From Amaurobius ferox (taxonomy: Eukaryota > Arthropoda > Arachnida > Araneae > Amaurobiidae), in the NCBI GenBank assembly GCA_951213105.1, contig OX578152.1:96346568-96410567 (forward strand): a stretch of 64,000 nt of DNA. The letters run 5' to 3'. The position numbers and the translations under genes were made by a program. The number at the start of each line of letters is the position of its first letter. Position 1 is the first letter of the stretch. Below the pieces are notes generated by a model. It saw only the letters and a program-made list of their open reading frames with translations. It was not told where the DNA came from and made no database searches. Shown in pieces: positions 24,506 through 35,784 of the stretch.

Positions 24506-25871
24506 TACATATACATATATACATATGGCTTATGGTGACTAATCAAATTTGTCAAAACTGAGTGAGAGGAATAGAGGGTTCAGCCTTTCTAGACAAAAAT
24601 ATTCATATGGCATATAGTGACTGATCAAATAGTGCACGCTGTGGCACTGAATTTATGTCAACCATTTCATTTCGTTATATTTTTATATTTATTGCAAAAA
24701 AGTTTAATCGCTTATATTTTCTTTTCAATTTCTTCTGTGATTTTAATTTCAATTATTAGATTCCAAATGTTTCTAAATTATCAAAATTAAAATCCAGTTC
24801 CGCTGATTTCTTTCTGATAACAAATATTGAATGAAAATTTATTTGTACAAACTGTTGTAATTCAAAATTAATGGATAAAACAAATTATTGTCCTTGAATT
24901 TATTTATATTTGTAATAAAAATATCTTATATTTTTACTTTAAAATTATTAAACTTTAAAAATATTCATAACTATGTCAAAATCAAAGAAAATAATATTTA
25001 TGTATTATGTATAAGTACACAGAAAGTTTAATCACATTGAAAAGTTTTTAAAAACACTAACAATTGTGGTATATGACATGTTTGTTTTGCTACCACTGCA
25101 GTTATGAATATTTGGTGCTGATGAGCTTTAACAAGAAGATTATTGCATTATCCACTGATAACTGGGTGAAGAAAGCTTTTTTTAAAACTCATTTCATCTC
25201 TAATTATTCAACTAAAATGATAACTAAAACTCACTTTACAGTAATGCTCATTCTCGACTTGTACAGATTTTCTAAATTTGGGTTCTTTGATTTATTGCTA
25301 TATGTAATCTAACTTGTGTTTAATTCTTTAAATGGCAAATGTTGATCATCATACGAAGCAATGGACTTCAATGTACAAGTAAAAAAGATTCAGGCAAAAT
25401 GCTTTGGGTGCTTTCGGAGCGGGTCAGATGTGGGTGAATTATTTAGAAAAATTCTTGGGCTTTGGCCGATTCAAATCTTAATATTTTTGGCTGAGTAAAA
25501 TTTTTAAATTAGACCCATACGGACCTCTAGTCTCTAAATAACTGGCATTTGATCTTAGCTTCTTATTTTTTTTCTGCTGGCTTCAGGAACTGAGATTTTT
25601 CTATATTTGGAGACTTTGGGTTTTACTGCAGTAGAATTTTTCCCACTATTGCAATAATGCAGTACCCAGAGCATTCCTTTTAAAATTCTTAGTTTCTAAA
25701 AGCTCCTTATTCCTTTTTATTAATATTATTATTTTTTTTTAATTTATTAGAGGTTAACATGGGCTGTTTTTTTAGTTCAAGGACTTCAAAACGACAAGCT
25801 AAATGGGGATTGAGTAAATTTTTTTATCACATGTTTAGGAACTTTCTATTTAAAATATTTCAATTTCTGGC

Positions 25872-25893
25872 GGGGGGGGGGGGGGGGGGGGGG
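25872..25893. repeat. Poly-G tract (22 G)
   Basis: Uninterrupted run of 22 G after TTTCTGGC. A candidate G-quadruplex or an assembly-sensitive homopolymer. Confidence 0.9.
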
Positions 25894-26411
25894 ATCCCTC
25901 TATCCCCTGATTAAAGCTTATCAGCCAAGGATAACTGATGTAAATTTTTGTAAAAACTGTTAGTTTGGCTAATTAATTAATTACAAAAAAGGAATCATGC
26001 TTTCAGTATAGCAATCAGTATTCGAAAAGTGGTTTACCATGTAACATTTTTTAGCCTAGAATAGTCTGCACTATAACTGCACTGACAGCAAGAAAACTTA
26101 GTATGCGCTATAATCGCAGTATGTGGCAAGTTTTTTTGCTGCTGATACAGTTATAGTGTATTCTGTACTTAAAAACAAAGTTCAAAACTGGTTCATGAAT
26201 ACTGGTTATTACATTAGAAAAGTATTGAAAGGAAATTAGTAAGGAAATAAGTTCATTTTTATGATGATTTCGATAAAAATGAAAAATATTCTGATAATGT
26301 AATATATAATTAGTATATTAAAAAACATTTGATAATCTTCTCGGGAATTTTATTAATAATTCTGCTAATCAATGACCTATGTTAATGATTTTATTAAATT
26401 AGAAAACTTAC

Positions 26412-26970
26412 TAGCTAAAAAGTCTTTAACTGATTGGTTCAAAGAAAGGTGCTTTAGTTCCATATCATGTCCAGCATGAGTCTTATAAAAAGTAACTGAT
26501 ATAGAGGCACCAGTGTTTACAACTTCTATAGTAGAAGGGCAATGAGCATTTATTTTACATGTGCCCTGTGATTTGGGAGCACGTTTTTGGGTACTGTTTG
26601 AAATATAGTTTCCAGATCTATGGCACCAGTAGTATGTTTTATTTGACCCATCAGCAAGTGCTGCAGTGGCTTTTGCAATGTAAGATGATTTTGTAACATT
26701 TTCAGTTTCTTCTTTCCATTTCATAAAGTCTTCTATTTTGTCAAAAGATAAATCTACCTTTTCTAGATTGGTTTTATGTTGACTAGAAACATGTTGTCTT
26801 AATAAATTATAATTCTGAAAGCCAGATTCACAATCCTTCATAGGGCAGTTGAGCACATTTTTTAAAACAGGTTCAGTTTTATGAAATCTCCGAATGTGAT
26901 TGTACACATAATATCTTTTAGCGAAAACTTTGTCACAGTACTCGCATTGCACGTCTTTATTTTCATCCAT
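26412..26970 (-). CDS. MULE-type transposase-like gene, exon 1 (C2H2 fingers)
   Basis: The start is placed at the ATG at 26970-26968 (protein begins MDENKDVQCEYC) rather than an upstream in-frame ATG at 27084, because the upstream part encodes an unlikely hydrophobic stretch ahead of the zinc fingers. 186 codons plus one base, ending before GTAAGT. Two C2H2 fingers: CEYCDKVF...HIRRFH (about residues 9-30) and CPMKDCESGF...HVSSQH (about 42-65). Then a region YYWCHRSGNY...KINAHCPSTI...HAGHD, a Cys/His-rich segment resembling the WRKY/FLYWCH-like DNA-binding part that precedes MULE domains. Joined to exon 2 the split codon gives Met and the frame continues. Confidence 0.75.
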
Positions 26971-27084
26971 AGCAAGTGACGAAGCATTAATTTGAGGAAA
27001 GACGTAACATAAATAAAAAAAATCGCCAATAAATGGGAGGCAGGAAATACACGTCAAACTAAATATTGTGAGAAGAAACTGCAA

Positions 27085-27380
27085 CCCCTGTATAAATGCT
27101 ACTAACTAACTGGCCAATAGGAAACGCGCAGCGTTTTGACATTTAATCTCTCGTCTAGATGGATCTCTCTAGTCTTCATGGTGTCTATGAACTTGATTGC
27201 TGCTGAATTACTGGCCGTGTTCAGAATACGAGCGGATAAATAGCACCGGGCCCACTCCGATTCGACCAACAAGAAACCACTACTGACGATGATGCGATTG
27301 ACGTAGCCGATGACGTAGGGTACACGTTGATTCTGGTTAGCGAAGTTTTTATTTGGATTTCGGCCAAAACACTCCACCAC
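27085..27380 (-). promoter_or_regulatory. Upstream region of the MULE-type gene
   Basis: G+C-richer than its surroundings. It holds GGCCAATAGG (CCAAT box, 27112-27121) and a 42 bp segment (27113-27154) identical, inverted, to 12528-12569. The position about 140-180 bp before the chosen ATG fits a promoter or a transposon terminal region. The long minus-strand open frame here (27102-27380) has no family resemblance and is not called a gene. Confidence 0.4.
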
Positions 27381-27665
27381 TCATCAATTGCTGAGAGTGG
27401 TAGAGTACATTTCTTCTGGTTTTAATAATAAGACACCCACAGCTGCGATTTTTCTTGACATCCAAAAAGCCTTTGATAAAGTGTGGCACTGTAGATTAGC
27501 TTACAAATTGATCACTCTAAAAGTCCCTGACGCACTTGTCAAACTTTTAATTTCATACCTAAATAACAGACACTTTCAAGTCAGAGTAAAAAATAACTTA
27601 TCTACACCCAAGCTCATTAAAAGTAGTGTACCGCAAGGATCCATCCTGGGCCCGACACTCTTTAA
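27376..27665 (+). pseudogene. Jockey-type LINE reverse transcriptase, 5' piece
   Basis: The frame encodes THQLLRVVEYISSGFN, then AIFLDIQKAFDKVWH (RT block with the first catalytic Asp) and VPQGSILGPTLF. These are blocks of non-LTR reverse transcriptases, closest in style to the Jockey clade. It is 5'-truncated (no endonuclease or gag-like part). It stops at TTAA 27662-27665, where another element begins. The coding sequence resumes at 60114 in the correct frame (TLF | N IYLNDIP). Confidence 0.85.
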
Positions 27666-28390
27666 GGCGGAGATAAATCGATCCGAAAAGTTACCTTTTT
27701 CCGATAGATGGCTCTGAATATCGCAGGGTTGGCGAGATCCGACCGTACGCCAAACAGCGATTATGTTCAATGTGTGGTAGCCACAGTCTCACTTCCGGAT
27801 TAATCCTGAAACCAGATGTTATGAAATGCATTCAATTAGAATTTGGTTTTATCGGCTGTTAAATTTGAAATGTGAACTATCATAAAGGTATGTAGAAACT
27901 TTCTTCATATTGATAATAAAATTCATGATTTTATTGCGTGCTCATGCTGATAAGCATAAAATTTAAATCATATATTATACGTATTCAAAATGTTAATAAA
28001 ATTCGTAGAATGCGTGTTCGTAATGTAATGGAAGTCTGTTATGTTATATAAGTGTTGATGGGAAATTGACATGCTGACTTATTGATTGTTGTTAAAGTGT
28101 ATTTGAAATTTTAACACTTTAAATAAGTTTGCTTGTCGTGCCCATCACTCACTATATTTTAAACTCTTTTTCTATTGCTCATGGGTTGGTAAATTCCAAT
28201 ACCTGAATTGTTAATATTTTGTATGTATTCATAATATGATATATTTGTTCTTTTATGTTTAATTCTTAACTATTAAAGAAAACGAGCAAATAAATTCATC
28301 TAAAACGTATTTATTGTTGTTGGAGTATATTTGAAATTTTAATACTTTAAATATGGATGCTTGTATCTAACTTATATGTTCTTGCACATT
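27666..28390 (+). repeat. Left-end region of the TTAA element (copy 1)
   Basis: Similar to 30758-31240: GGCGGAGATAAA(T/C)CGATCC at the tip, GTTACCTTTTT, then AGATGGCTCTGAATATCGCAG, (T/G)GACGAGATC(T/C)GAC, ACTTCCGGA, and further in GTTAATATTTTGTATG and GAGTATATTTGAAATTT. The shared ATGGCTCTGAATATCGC opens a short frame (MALNIAGL) in both copies, but it does not stay open or similar enough to call a gene. Confidence 0.7.
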
Positions 28391-28837
28391 TGTCGAGCTA
28401 CTTTATATACTATATGTCTTTTATTCCGTTGATAATATAGTGTACAACAAACAAAATTCTAAAAACTGAATACTTAAACATAATTTTATGAAAAAAATCA
28501 CTTCTACTTATCTTGACTCAAAAGAGTATTGACCACTTCCTTCCAGTATCTCTGTGTCAATACTAATAGAACACACAGGACAAGATAAAAGCTTGGCAGG
28601 ACATGATCTTTACAATTTCACTTCTTTTTTTATTGACCCTAAATCCACTTAATGAGCATTGAAAATGTTTGCTATTTGATTGAAAATTCAAATGCACATA
28701 TCTTTAATTCATTAAAGTAGCTGAGTCATAACAGTAAATGTAATTATCAATAGCTACTTAAGGTTCATTATATGTATTCCCCCCTTTTTATGTGCGCATT
28801 CAAATTAAAAGATTAAGTCCTGCATCCTTTAATTTCA
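28391..28837. other. No gene seen
   Basis: A+T-rich interior sequence of the large insertion between its left-end region and the hAT remnant. Confidence 0.35.
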
Positions 28838-29158
28838 GGTTGGATTTTGGACGCAACATTGGTTTAATCCGTGTTTAAACCGGATAAAATCGTCAAAAAT
28901 CCAAAAGCTGTAAACGAAAGGGGAATTTGATTTAAAAACAATAAAACCACCATGTCAATCATTATAATTTCGATCACCCATATAAATTTGAACATTATTA
29001 AAAAAAAAAAAAGGAATTTTAAAACATTATCCTTACAACAATACAAGTACATAAATACCTTTAAAATATTGAAATACTAGCAACAATTAAAAATAATTTT
29101 TCATTTATTTGAATTTAAATATTAAGGTATTCTGATTTTGTTTTAAATTAAAAGCAAT

Positions 29159-30310
29159 GGTACTTTTCCATTTCGTCGGCGCAGGCGATAAAGTCACCAA
29201 AAATACTACAACCGATGCCAAACAGAATATCCCCGCTGGTAACCTTTTACCGCCACATTTTCAAAACAAGTCGCGGCCATTTCTTATAAGTCACATCTTT
29301 TTCCTAATATGTCAAAAATGGATGAAAAACCAATGAAAATTTAGAATTTACCCAGAAAAGAGGTGACTTAATGAAAAGAGGTGAAAGAATCTGTCAGATT
29401 CTTTCAAGCGAAAGGCATTTTGTCTAAAATTGGTACTTGTGATAATAATCATGAAATAAAATTGTATTTCGGAAACGAAATTCAATGGCTCTGCAACCTT
29501 TCAACTTGTCGCAGTAAAAGAAGTATCTGGAAAGGCACATAGTTTGAGTCATCGAAATTGAGTTTCTTGAAGTGTGTTAGGTTTATATATAGTTGGAGCA
29601 AAGAATTAACTTTAGTTAAATGGTGTGAAAAGCAGTTGGAAATCAGTCACTGAACAGTTGTGGACTGGAATAACTACATGCGCGAGGTTTGTGTGGATTC
29701 TTTGCTTAAACATCAACAATGGAAAATAGGAGGACCTGATATGATCGTCGAAGTGGATGAAAGTATGTTCACAAAGCACAAAAACAATGCAGGACGGATT
29801 CTATCACAACAGTGGATCTTTGGTGGAGTTTGCCGTGAAACAAACGAATGTTTCCTTGTGAAGGTGCCAAACCGATCCATGAGCATTATATTGGAAGCAA
29901 TTAAGAAAAATATCGAAAAAGGAACTATAATATATTCTGATTCGTGGAAATCATATTGCATTGAAAAACTGGAAGAGGAACGTTTCCAACATTTCAAAGT
30001 GAACCATAAATACAATTTTGTCGATTCGGACACTGGAACGCACACACAAAAAATAGAAAGACTATGGGGTAGCGCCAAATGGCGAAATAAGAAACACAGA
30101 GGAACGGCACGTCATCATCTAGAAAATTATCTTGCGGAATTTATGTGGAGAAAAGAAACGAAAGACCCATTTGAAAAAATGTCGAACGATATTAAAATGC
30201 TTATGCCTCCAAAATAAAAAATTCTTAGAACTAACATTTATTAACATTTTCTTATGTGTATACTGTGTGTTGTCACCAATAAAGTCTGCTTAGCGAAATG
30301 AAAAAGTACC
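29159..30310 (+). mobile_element. Merlin (IS1016-like) transposon, 1.15 kb
   Basis: The inverted ends begin GGTACTTTT(C/T)CATTTCG on both sides. The flanks AAAAGCAAT (29150-29158) and AAAACAAT (30311-30318) look like an 8-9 bp TSD with one base lost, as expected for Merlin. The uninterrupted hAT copy at about 15105-15120 shows the same site without an insert. It encodes a decayed transposase. Confidence 0.85.
29373..30217 (+). pseudogene. Merlin transposase (IS1595/ISXO2-like), two stops
   Basis: One frame carries all parts: a helix region (VRFFQAKGILSK), a zinc-ribbon-like part (CDNNH...WLCNLSTC), an in-frame TAG at 29540-29542, IYSWSKELTLVKW, and a TGA at 29651-29653. Then comes an open 186-codon stretch to the TAA at 30215-30217. 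The DDE residues are visible: IVEVDESMF (Asp), IIYSDSWKSY (Asp), THTQKIERLWGSAK (Glu). The family cuts and pastes DNA with 8-9 bp TSDs. Only the two stops are evident, so the copy is a fairly young pseudogene. Confidence 0.9.
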
Positions 30311-30349
30311 AAAACAATATTTATAACTTTTATTATTTTAACATTTTAG

Positions 30350-30742
30350 AGATAGCACAATTTGTTTTTAATATTCCCGTTCATTACACCCACTTAGCTT
30401 TCGATAACACATAACGAGTTTAGAACTTTTCTCTAGTCCTAAATGATTTCACAGTTTAGAATGGATGATTTCAAAATTTGAAAATATTCTTTCTATAGAA
30501 GCCAAACTAGCAGATTGAGATATCAGCATTATTGCTAGTTCAGCTAATTTAAAAGCTGCACTGTTTTCAACCTGAAAACTTTTATACTTCGAAATACATT
30601 TCCACCACATTATCGGATTGGTGAGTTTCGCACTTGTACTGAAGTAAAATGTTGGAAATAGGCTTTCTTGGACTTCACGTACAATCAGAAGTGGTAAACA
30701 GCCTTCAATTTTTTCTGTAGCATAAAAACGAGCAGTTTCCAT
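30350..30742 (-). pseudogene. hAT transposase C-terminal part (second copy)
   Basis: The minus-strand frame starts METARFYATEKIEG at 30742 and contains the dimerisation motif LAIMLISQSASLASIERIFS, then NFEIIHSKL before a stop near 30449. Weak continuation lies downstream. It is cut at its 5' side by the TTAA insertion at 30754. Compared with the copy at 14529-15020, this one has no internal stop through the same region. Confidence 0.75.
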
Positions 30743-30757
30743 TTAGCTATCTGTTAA

Positions 30758-31240
30758 GACGGAGATAAACCGATCCAAAAAGTTACCTTTTTTCGACAGA
30801 TGGCTCTGAATATCGCAGGTTTGACGAGATCTGACTTTGTGCCAAGAGGCGAATGTATTCAATTTGCGGCAACGCTTTTTCACTTCCGGAATCTTTGCAG
30901 CAGCATAAACAGTGTATATGCACGTTTTATGAGATTTATAATAATGGTCAGCAAAACTTTAAACATTTGTATATTTAAAAAGTTTTAAATATATTTGTAT
31001 ATTTAAAAGTTTGTGCCAAGAAGCGAATATATTCAATTTGCAAGTTTTATTTTTATATTCAATTTAAAAGTTTTATTTTTATATTTCTCTTGGGTAAGTA
31101 AATTTCAGTACCTGCTCGTTAATATTTTGTATGCTTTAATAATATGTGTTTATTGTTTCTAAACCATTTGAGAAATCAGGTTCAGGTAAAACTGACAAAA
31201 TTTAGTTTTAGTTGTTTGAGTATATTTGAAATTTCCACAT
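30758..31240 (+). mobile_element. Second left end of the TTAA element
   Basis: TTAA (30754-30757) is followed by GACGGAGATAAACCGATCC and then the same series of motifs as 27666-28390. It interrupts a hAT coding sequence exactly at the TTAA of the LTD codons. No matching right end (CCGCC-TTAA plus the rest of the hAT gene) was found downstream in the window, so this copy is probably truncated. Confidence 0.65.
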
Positions 31241-34064
31241 GTTAAACTAGCAAATTAAAATCTTTAATATTTTAGTTAAAATCTTTTGAATTAATTTAGC
31301 ATTTTCAGATTTTCTTTAGCCTAAGTGCCAGTTTTAATTCTTTTAATAGTAGATATAAGATATACATCTGTAAAATATATTACAATTACTATAATTTGAA
31401 AATTTTCTATTCTATTTAAAATGCAAATCGTACTAAAATCTCAAATGTAGTCATACTATAATGTGGGAATATCTTTTCAGTCATGAATAATAGGTGTTCG
31501 TTATAAAAGCATAGACTAATTGAATGTCCCAGTAGCCCAAAAGCTTTAGAAAAATGTACAGATTCCCTTCAGAAATTACCCGATGCATGTTATCCTTAAC
31601 ATTAATGATTAATCATAATTTGCAGTCTTCTAAGTTCGAAGTACATACATATCCTCTCTTTTTCCATCAACCAATCTTAACTAATTATAAAATATGCAAT
31701 TTTTACTTTTATGCACTATTTTAATTCTTTTTTCTCAAAATATTCATGCTACCCAGGATCTCAGGACTTAAGTTGGGTTCATGTCATTCATGAGCTTTAG
31801 CATTTTACCTACAATAGCATGTTTAGCAAAATAAATAAGATTTCTTTTAGAAAATGTTAAAAAAGAACATTGTTTAAACTCTGCTTACATCTCAAAGTTA
31901 AAAGCAAAGCCCTGTAATTTTTTATTTTTAACAAATATGTCTAAAGCAGTTTTGCATGAATATTTTAAACATTTTTTATTTCTTCATTTGTTATTTACTT
32001 GTGTTTTGTTGTTATTTACATAGATCATGTAAGTAAATATGAATAATAAACTTAATTAGCTGCTTGATATTTGTTTGTTTTTTTCTATTGTTTGATATAG
32101 TTTGTCTGAATGGACCATGTGCATTAAAATAACTAACCAACCTGTTCAAATTATACCATTGTACTGTAATCTATGTAATGATTGTTTCAAAATTTAAATA
32201 TTATTTTACAATTCATTGTCCAAAAGGAGCCAATACAATCATTGACATGAAATATATAAATTCTCATGAAATGTTCTATATCATCATCAATGTAAAAATT
32301 AGTGAAATCTGCGAATTTTTTGTGGTTGCGACAAAATTTTGCATTTTTGTGTTGACTTACAAAAATTTGACACAACTGCAGAATGTTTGTTATAGTGATT
32401 ATATGATCAAAGCCCCATACAGTAATTTAATTATGAATTCAGAAGTATTTATTTCTGTCCTAATTTCAGACAAGCATAACTTTTATCTCATCAAAATATG
32501 TTTATGTTGATCTATATTTTATTAAAATGACTTTTTCATATCAATAGATTTTAATTGCTAAGCATTTGATAATTTTTAATTTATAACTTAAAATCTATTT
32601 AGAAATATTAAAAAATTATTTTGAAATAATTTTATTTTGGAGAGTCATATATGGTATATTTTTTCCGACTCTAACCCCAAAGCCCTAATTATAATCATTG
32701 GTGCAAAGTGTGAGATCAATTCTTTGGATATAAGAATTTTTTTATAAAGGGAATATCTAACTTTGTCTCAAAATGTAGTCTGTTCAAATATTTTCCTGTC
32801 AGCTATTTTCCCATCATAAGCTAGCAAATTTTTTAACATATGAAACTGAGGTGATTCTAGCTGACATTGAGGTAGCATCTACAAATTATACTTCCTCTCT
32901 TATAATATGAGCAAGCATGGAAGTGTGCATTTTTTAAAACTAAATTCATTGTTAGAGGTTATAATTAAATTGACTATATTTTGTACACACTGGTTGATTA
33001 TTGTATATGCTCGCTGATTGGTTATTGTATAAAAACAGTAAAGATATATAATGGAGACGAGGCAACAAAAGTGATAAAGATAAGAAAAGGAATAAACAAT
33101 GATAGTACTTTATCCTTTGAAAACTAATTTAAGAAAAAGTCATTTTACTTTAATTTTTCTGTGTAAGAAACTCATTTCAGTGAGGAAAATAAACTGCCAA
33201 TTTTTAGCTGCTCTATGCCATTGTGTGGCTGAAATGCTATATATTGATTTTTTCATCAATATATGACGTAGTCTCTAGATCCTATTCTTATGTTTTTATA
33301 AAAAGGTAGGATAGCATCCTGTTCAACAAAACTCTCTATAAATTGAACTGTTTTCAGTTATCATATTTCAAAGTGGTATTTATATATATATTTTTCAAAT
33401 TTCAGATCAAAAAACAATATCTGATCTGTGCATCCTTCTCTGCTGTTTTACATACAGGAGAGCATTTTGTTTGATGCAATTGTCTATGAATTGAAATGTT
33501 ACCATAAATTCTAGGATGTTTGAGAAAATTCAAATTTTCGTAAAGACCCAGTGTTGATCTAGCCTTATAAATTGTGGCAATCACAGGGAACTTGATCTTC
33601 AAGCAACACTTCATAATACTGATCAATTGCAGTGTAAACAGTTTCAATTTGTTGATAAACATAATATACATTTCTCCCCCCCTTTTTTTTATAGTTATCA
33701 GTAGAAGGTATTAAAGTGAATCTAAAGTTTTTACTCATTATCTGAATAAAATAATCCTAAAAAGCAATTTTGACAGATGGTCAGAAGAAGAGGGTTGGAA
33801 GATGGAGAGCATCAGATTCAGCAATGTACTACAAAATTGGCACCTAAAATGATCTTTAACTGAGGAAGATTTATATAATTATTATTTTATGATCTGTATA
33901 CAAGAAGTAGAAAATATTATGTATTTTTAAAAAAAAGAAAAGTTTTTGTGAATTTAATGGATATTTTTTAATAGTCATAAAGCCAACTAAATAGAAGGTG
34001 AGACAGTCTAAAGTTGTGTTTTAATCATATTCCCAGTGCAATAACTAGCAACTGTGGATCATCT
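31241..34064. other. No gene seen
   Basis: A+T-rich interior of the large insertion. A CCAAT-plus-TATA-like arrangement (CTGATTGGTTATTGTATAAAAAC at about 33012-33034) has no coding region behind it. Nothing else is supportable. Confidence 0.35.
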
Positions 34065-34069
34065 TTTTC

Positions 34070-34240
34070 TTTTATTTACCCAGATCGTCAGACTTACTTG
34101 AAGGGGTAACTGTTTGAACTGCTGGGACAATGCTAACCAATTTAGACCAGCCCTCAATGGAGGTGGCAACCACAAGGACCATACCATCCTTTCCCTAACC
34201 CATCACCTTCCAGGTGGACTTTTGGACCTACAAACTACTT
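34070..34240 (-). mobile_element. tRNA-derived SINE body, strongly decayed
   Basis: It matches the SINE body in order: CCCAGATCGTCAG, GGTAACTGTTTGAAC, CCAATTTAGACCAG, AGGTGGCAACCACAAGGACC, CCTTTCCCTAACCCA, GTGGACTTTTGGACC. The tRNA-like head is missing. This is the oldest-looking copy in the window. Confidence 0.7.
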
Positions 34241-35780
34241 TGTTGAAACTTGTTAAGACCAAATAAAGTACTACACAGAAAATAATAAAACTTATTATAT
34301 ACTGCAATTTTACACTGCCAAGGACAGATAAAGGAAGAAATAACAGGGGAAGGGGGATTTACTTTGATAATGTTTGTATTCATCATTTACCTAGTATACA
34401 TATTAATCAATTATTGAAACTAATCAGAAATTCGGGATTAATCATAAAGTATAGCAAACTAACCATATATAAAATGCAGTTCATTTCATTCTAGATATTT
34501 TTCTTGGTGTTGCATTAAGGCAATTAAGTGATGCAATCTCCCTAATCATCCTTAACTTCTATGGTGACCTACGAAGTGAGTTTTACCACACATCTAACTT
34601 GACTTTCATAGAACATTGAGCTTGAACTGCATAATCTAGCAATTGAGGGTTGCAGTGATTTAAATCACATAGATTTAAGAAAAAAATAACTGATTTAAAT
34701 CAATTAGATATAAAAATTTGAAATTTAATAGAAATAAAATCATTTCTTTAACTTAAACAGTATTATAAAAATATTAAAAAAAAATTCTGTAACTGCTATC
34801 AAAAAGAATTTAAAAACGAAATATTAATTAGAACACAGTCATCTTTTGATATTGGTGCTCTGTATTATTTATCTTGATAAAGAAGGATCTTTATTGCCTT
34901 TGAATTGAAACAGAAAGATACTTCTTATCAATCTTTATTCTTTAGTTTGTATTCTTATAAGCATTATTCCTTAAAAGTTTCTCAAATAAATGAAAAATGG
35001 CTAATTTTTTTAAGGACATTTATAGAAAATAAAATGTATTTAAATCAATTGATATAACTAAATATATTTTTACTTTTCTTTAATTTTTAATTCGTATGAT
35101 GAGGATAAGCAAATTGGGCATTTCAGACTTCAAGTCTTTATAAACAAGATAGAAAAATGCAGATTTAGTTTTAACTTTTTTTTTTATTAAAAGAATAATT
35201 AAAAAAATATAGTTAAATATTTATTTTCGGAAAGAATTAACAACCATGACATTTAAATATTTTAGTTTAAAGAAAACGTTTTGTGAATATATATTTTTAT
35301 TAATGTCAAATTTCAAAAATACAAACATACATTCAATGCAAATAAAATGTCACTGCCTATTCAATTTATGAATACTTTAGAGATCTGTCTGCATTAAGAG
35401 CATTTTTTCAACATTTGGTGTAATTAACAGGACATTATGAAATAGATTAGGTTTGTATGGTTTATTTATATATATCTTTCCAAAAATGTTCAAAATGTGT
35501 TCAGGGGATCTTAAAACATTAGTATATTTGCCAAAATTTCGAATTTTAAAAATTTTGAGAAAACAATGCTGGTATATTATATTATATATAGTTTTCCTGA
35601 AAATTTTCAGAATTCGAAATTTTGACGGATAAGCACATTTTAAGACCTCTTGAACATATTTCAAATACTTTTTGAAAATATGTTATGGCCCTCTGTATGT
35701 GTATGTATGTATGTGAGGTGTGGATATAAATCAAGAATGAATGTTCGTATCCCTGTTAAAATTTGAGCACTGATACATTA
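34241..35780. other. No gene seen
   Basis: It contains GCAGTGATTTAAATCACATAG at 34652-34672, a sequence like the terminal palindrome of some hAT elements, but no second end was found. The open frame at 35377-35664 (minus) shows no family resemblance. Confidence 0.35.
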
Positions 35781-35784
35781 TGTG

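Larger units (their letters stand above)
22986..26411 (-). other. Intron of the MULE-type gene (3.4 kb) with mariner inside
   Basis: Donor GTAAGT at 26411-26406 and acceptor TTTTTTTTTCAG at about 22997-22986 (minus strand). The intron contains a complete mariner (23182-24505) on the same strand, a ~112 bp direct duplication around it, and a 22-base poly-G tract (25872-25893). Otherwise A+T-rich with no other gene seen. Confidence 0.75.
28838..30753 (-). mobile_element. hAT-family element, truncated at TTAA, with Merlin inside
   Basis: The left edge reads CAGGTTGGATTTTGGACG then ATTGGTTTAATCCGTGTTT, the same terminus as the right end of the 14100-16525 copy, inverted. At 29159-30310 it is interrupted by a Merlin element. 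At 30754 it ends at TTAA within the codons for LTD, where the second left end of the TTAA element begins. Confidence 0.7.

Noticed and set aside
27102..27380. 92-codon minus-strand open frame as a gene
   Set aside because: No family resemblance; it lies in the promoter-like region of the MULE-type gene and is better explained by local G+C content.
27666..27760. Short conserved frame MALNIAGL as an element gene
   Set aside because: Open in both copies only for a short distance and then dissimilar; conserved bases may be a motif rather than coding.
33005..33040. Functional CCAAT/TATA promoter
   Set aside because: No transcribed or coding feature follows, and such strings are frequent in A+T-rich DNA.
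35377..35664. 95-codon minus-strand frame as a gene
   Set aside because: Composition is ordinary A+T-rich translation with no domain, neighbours or splice support.
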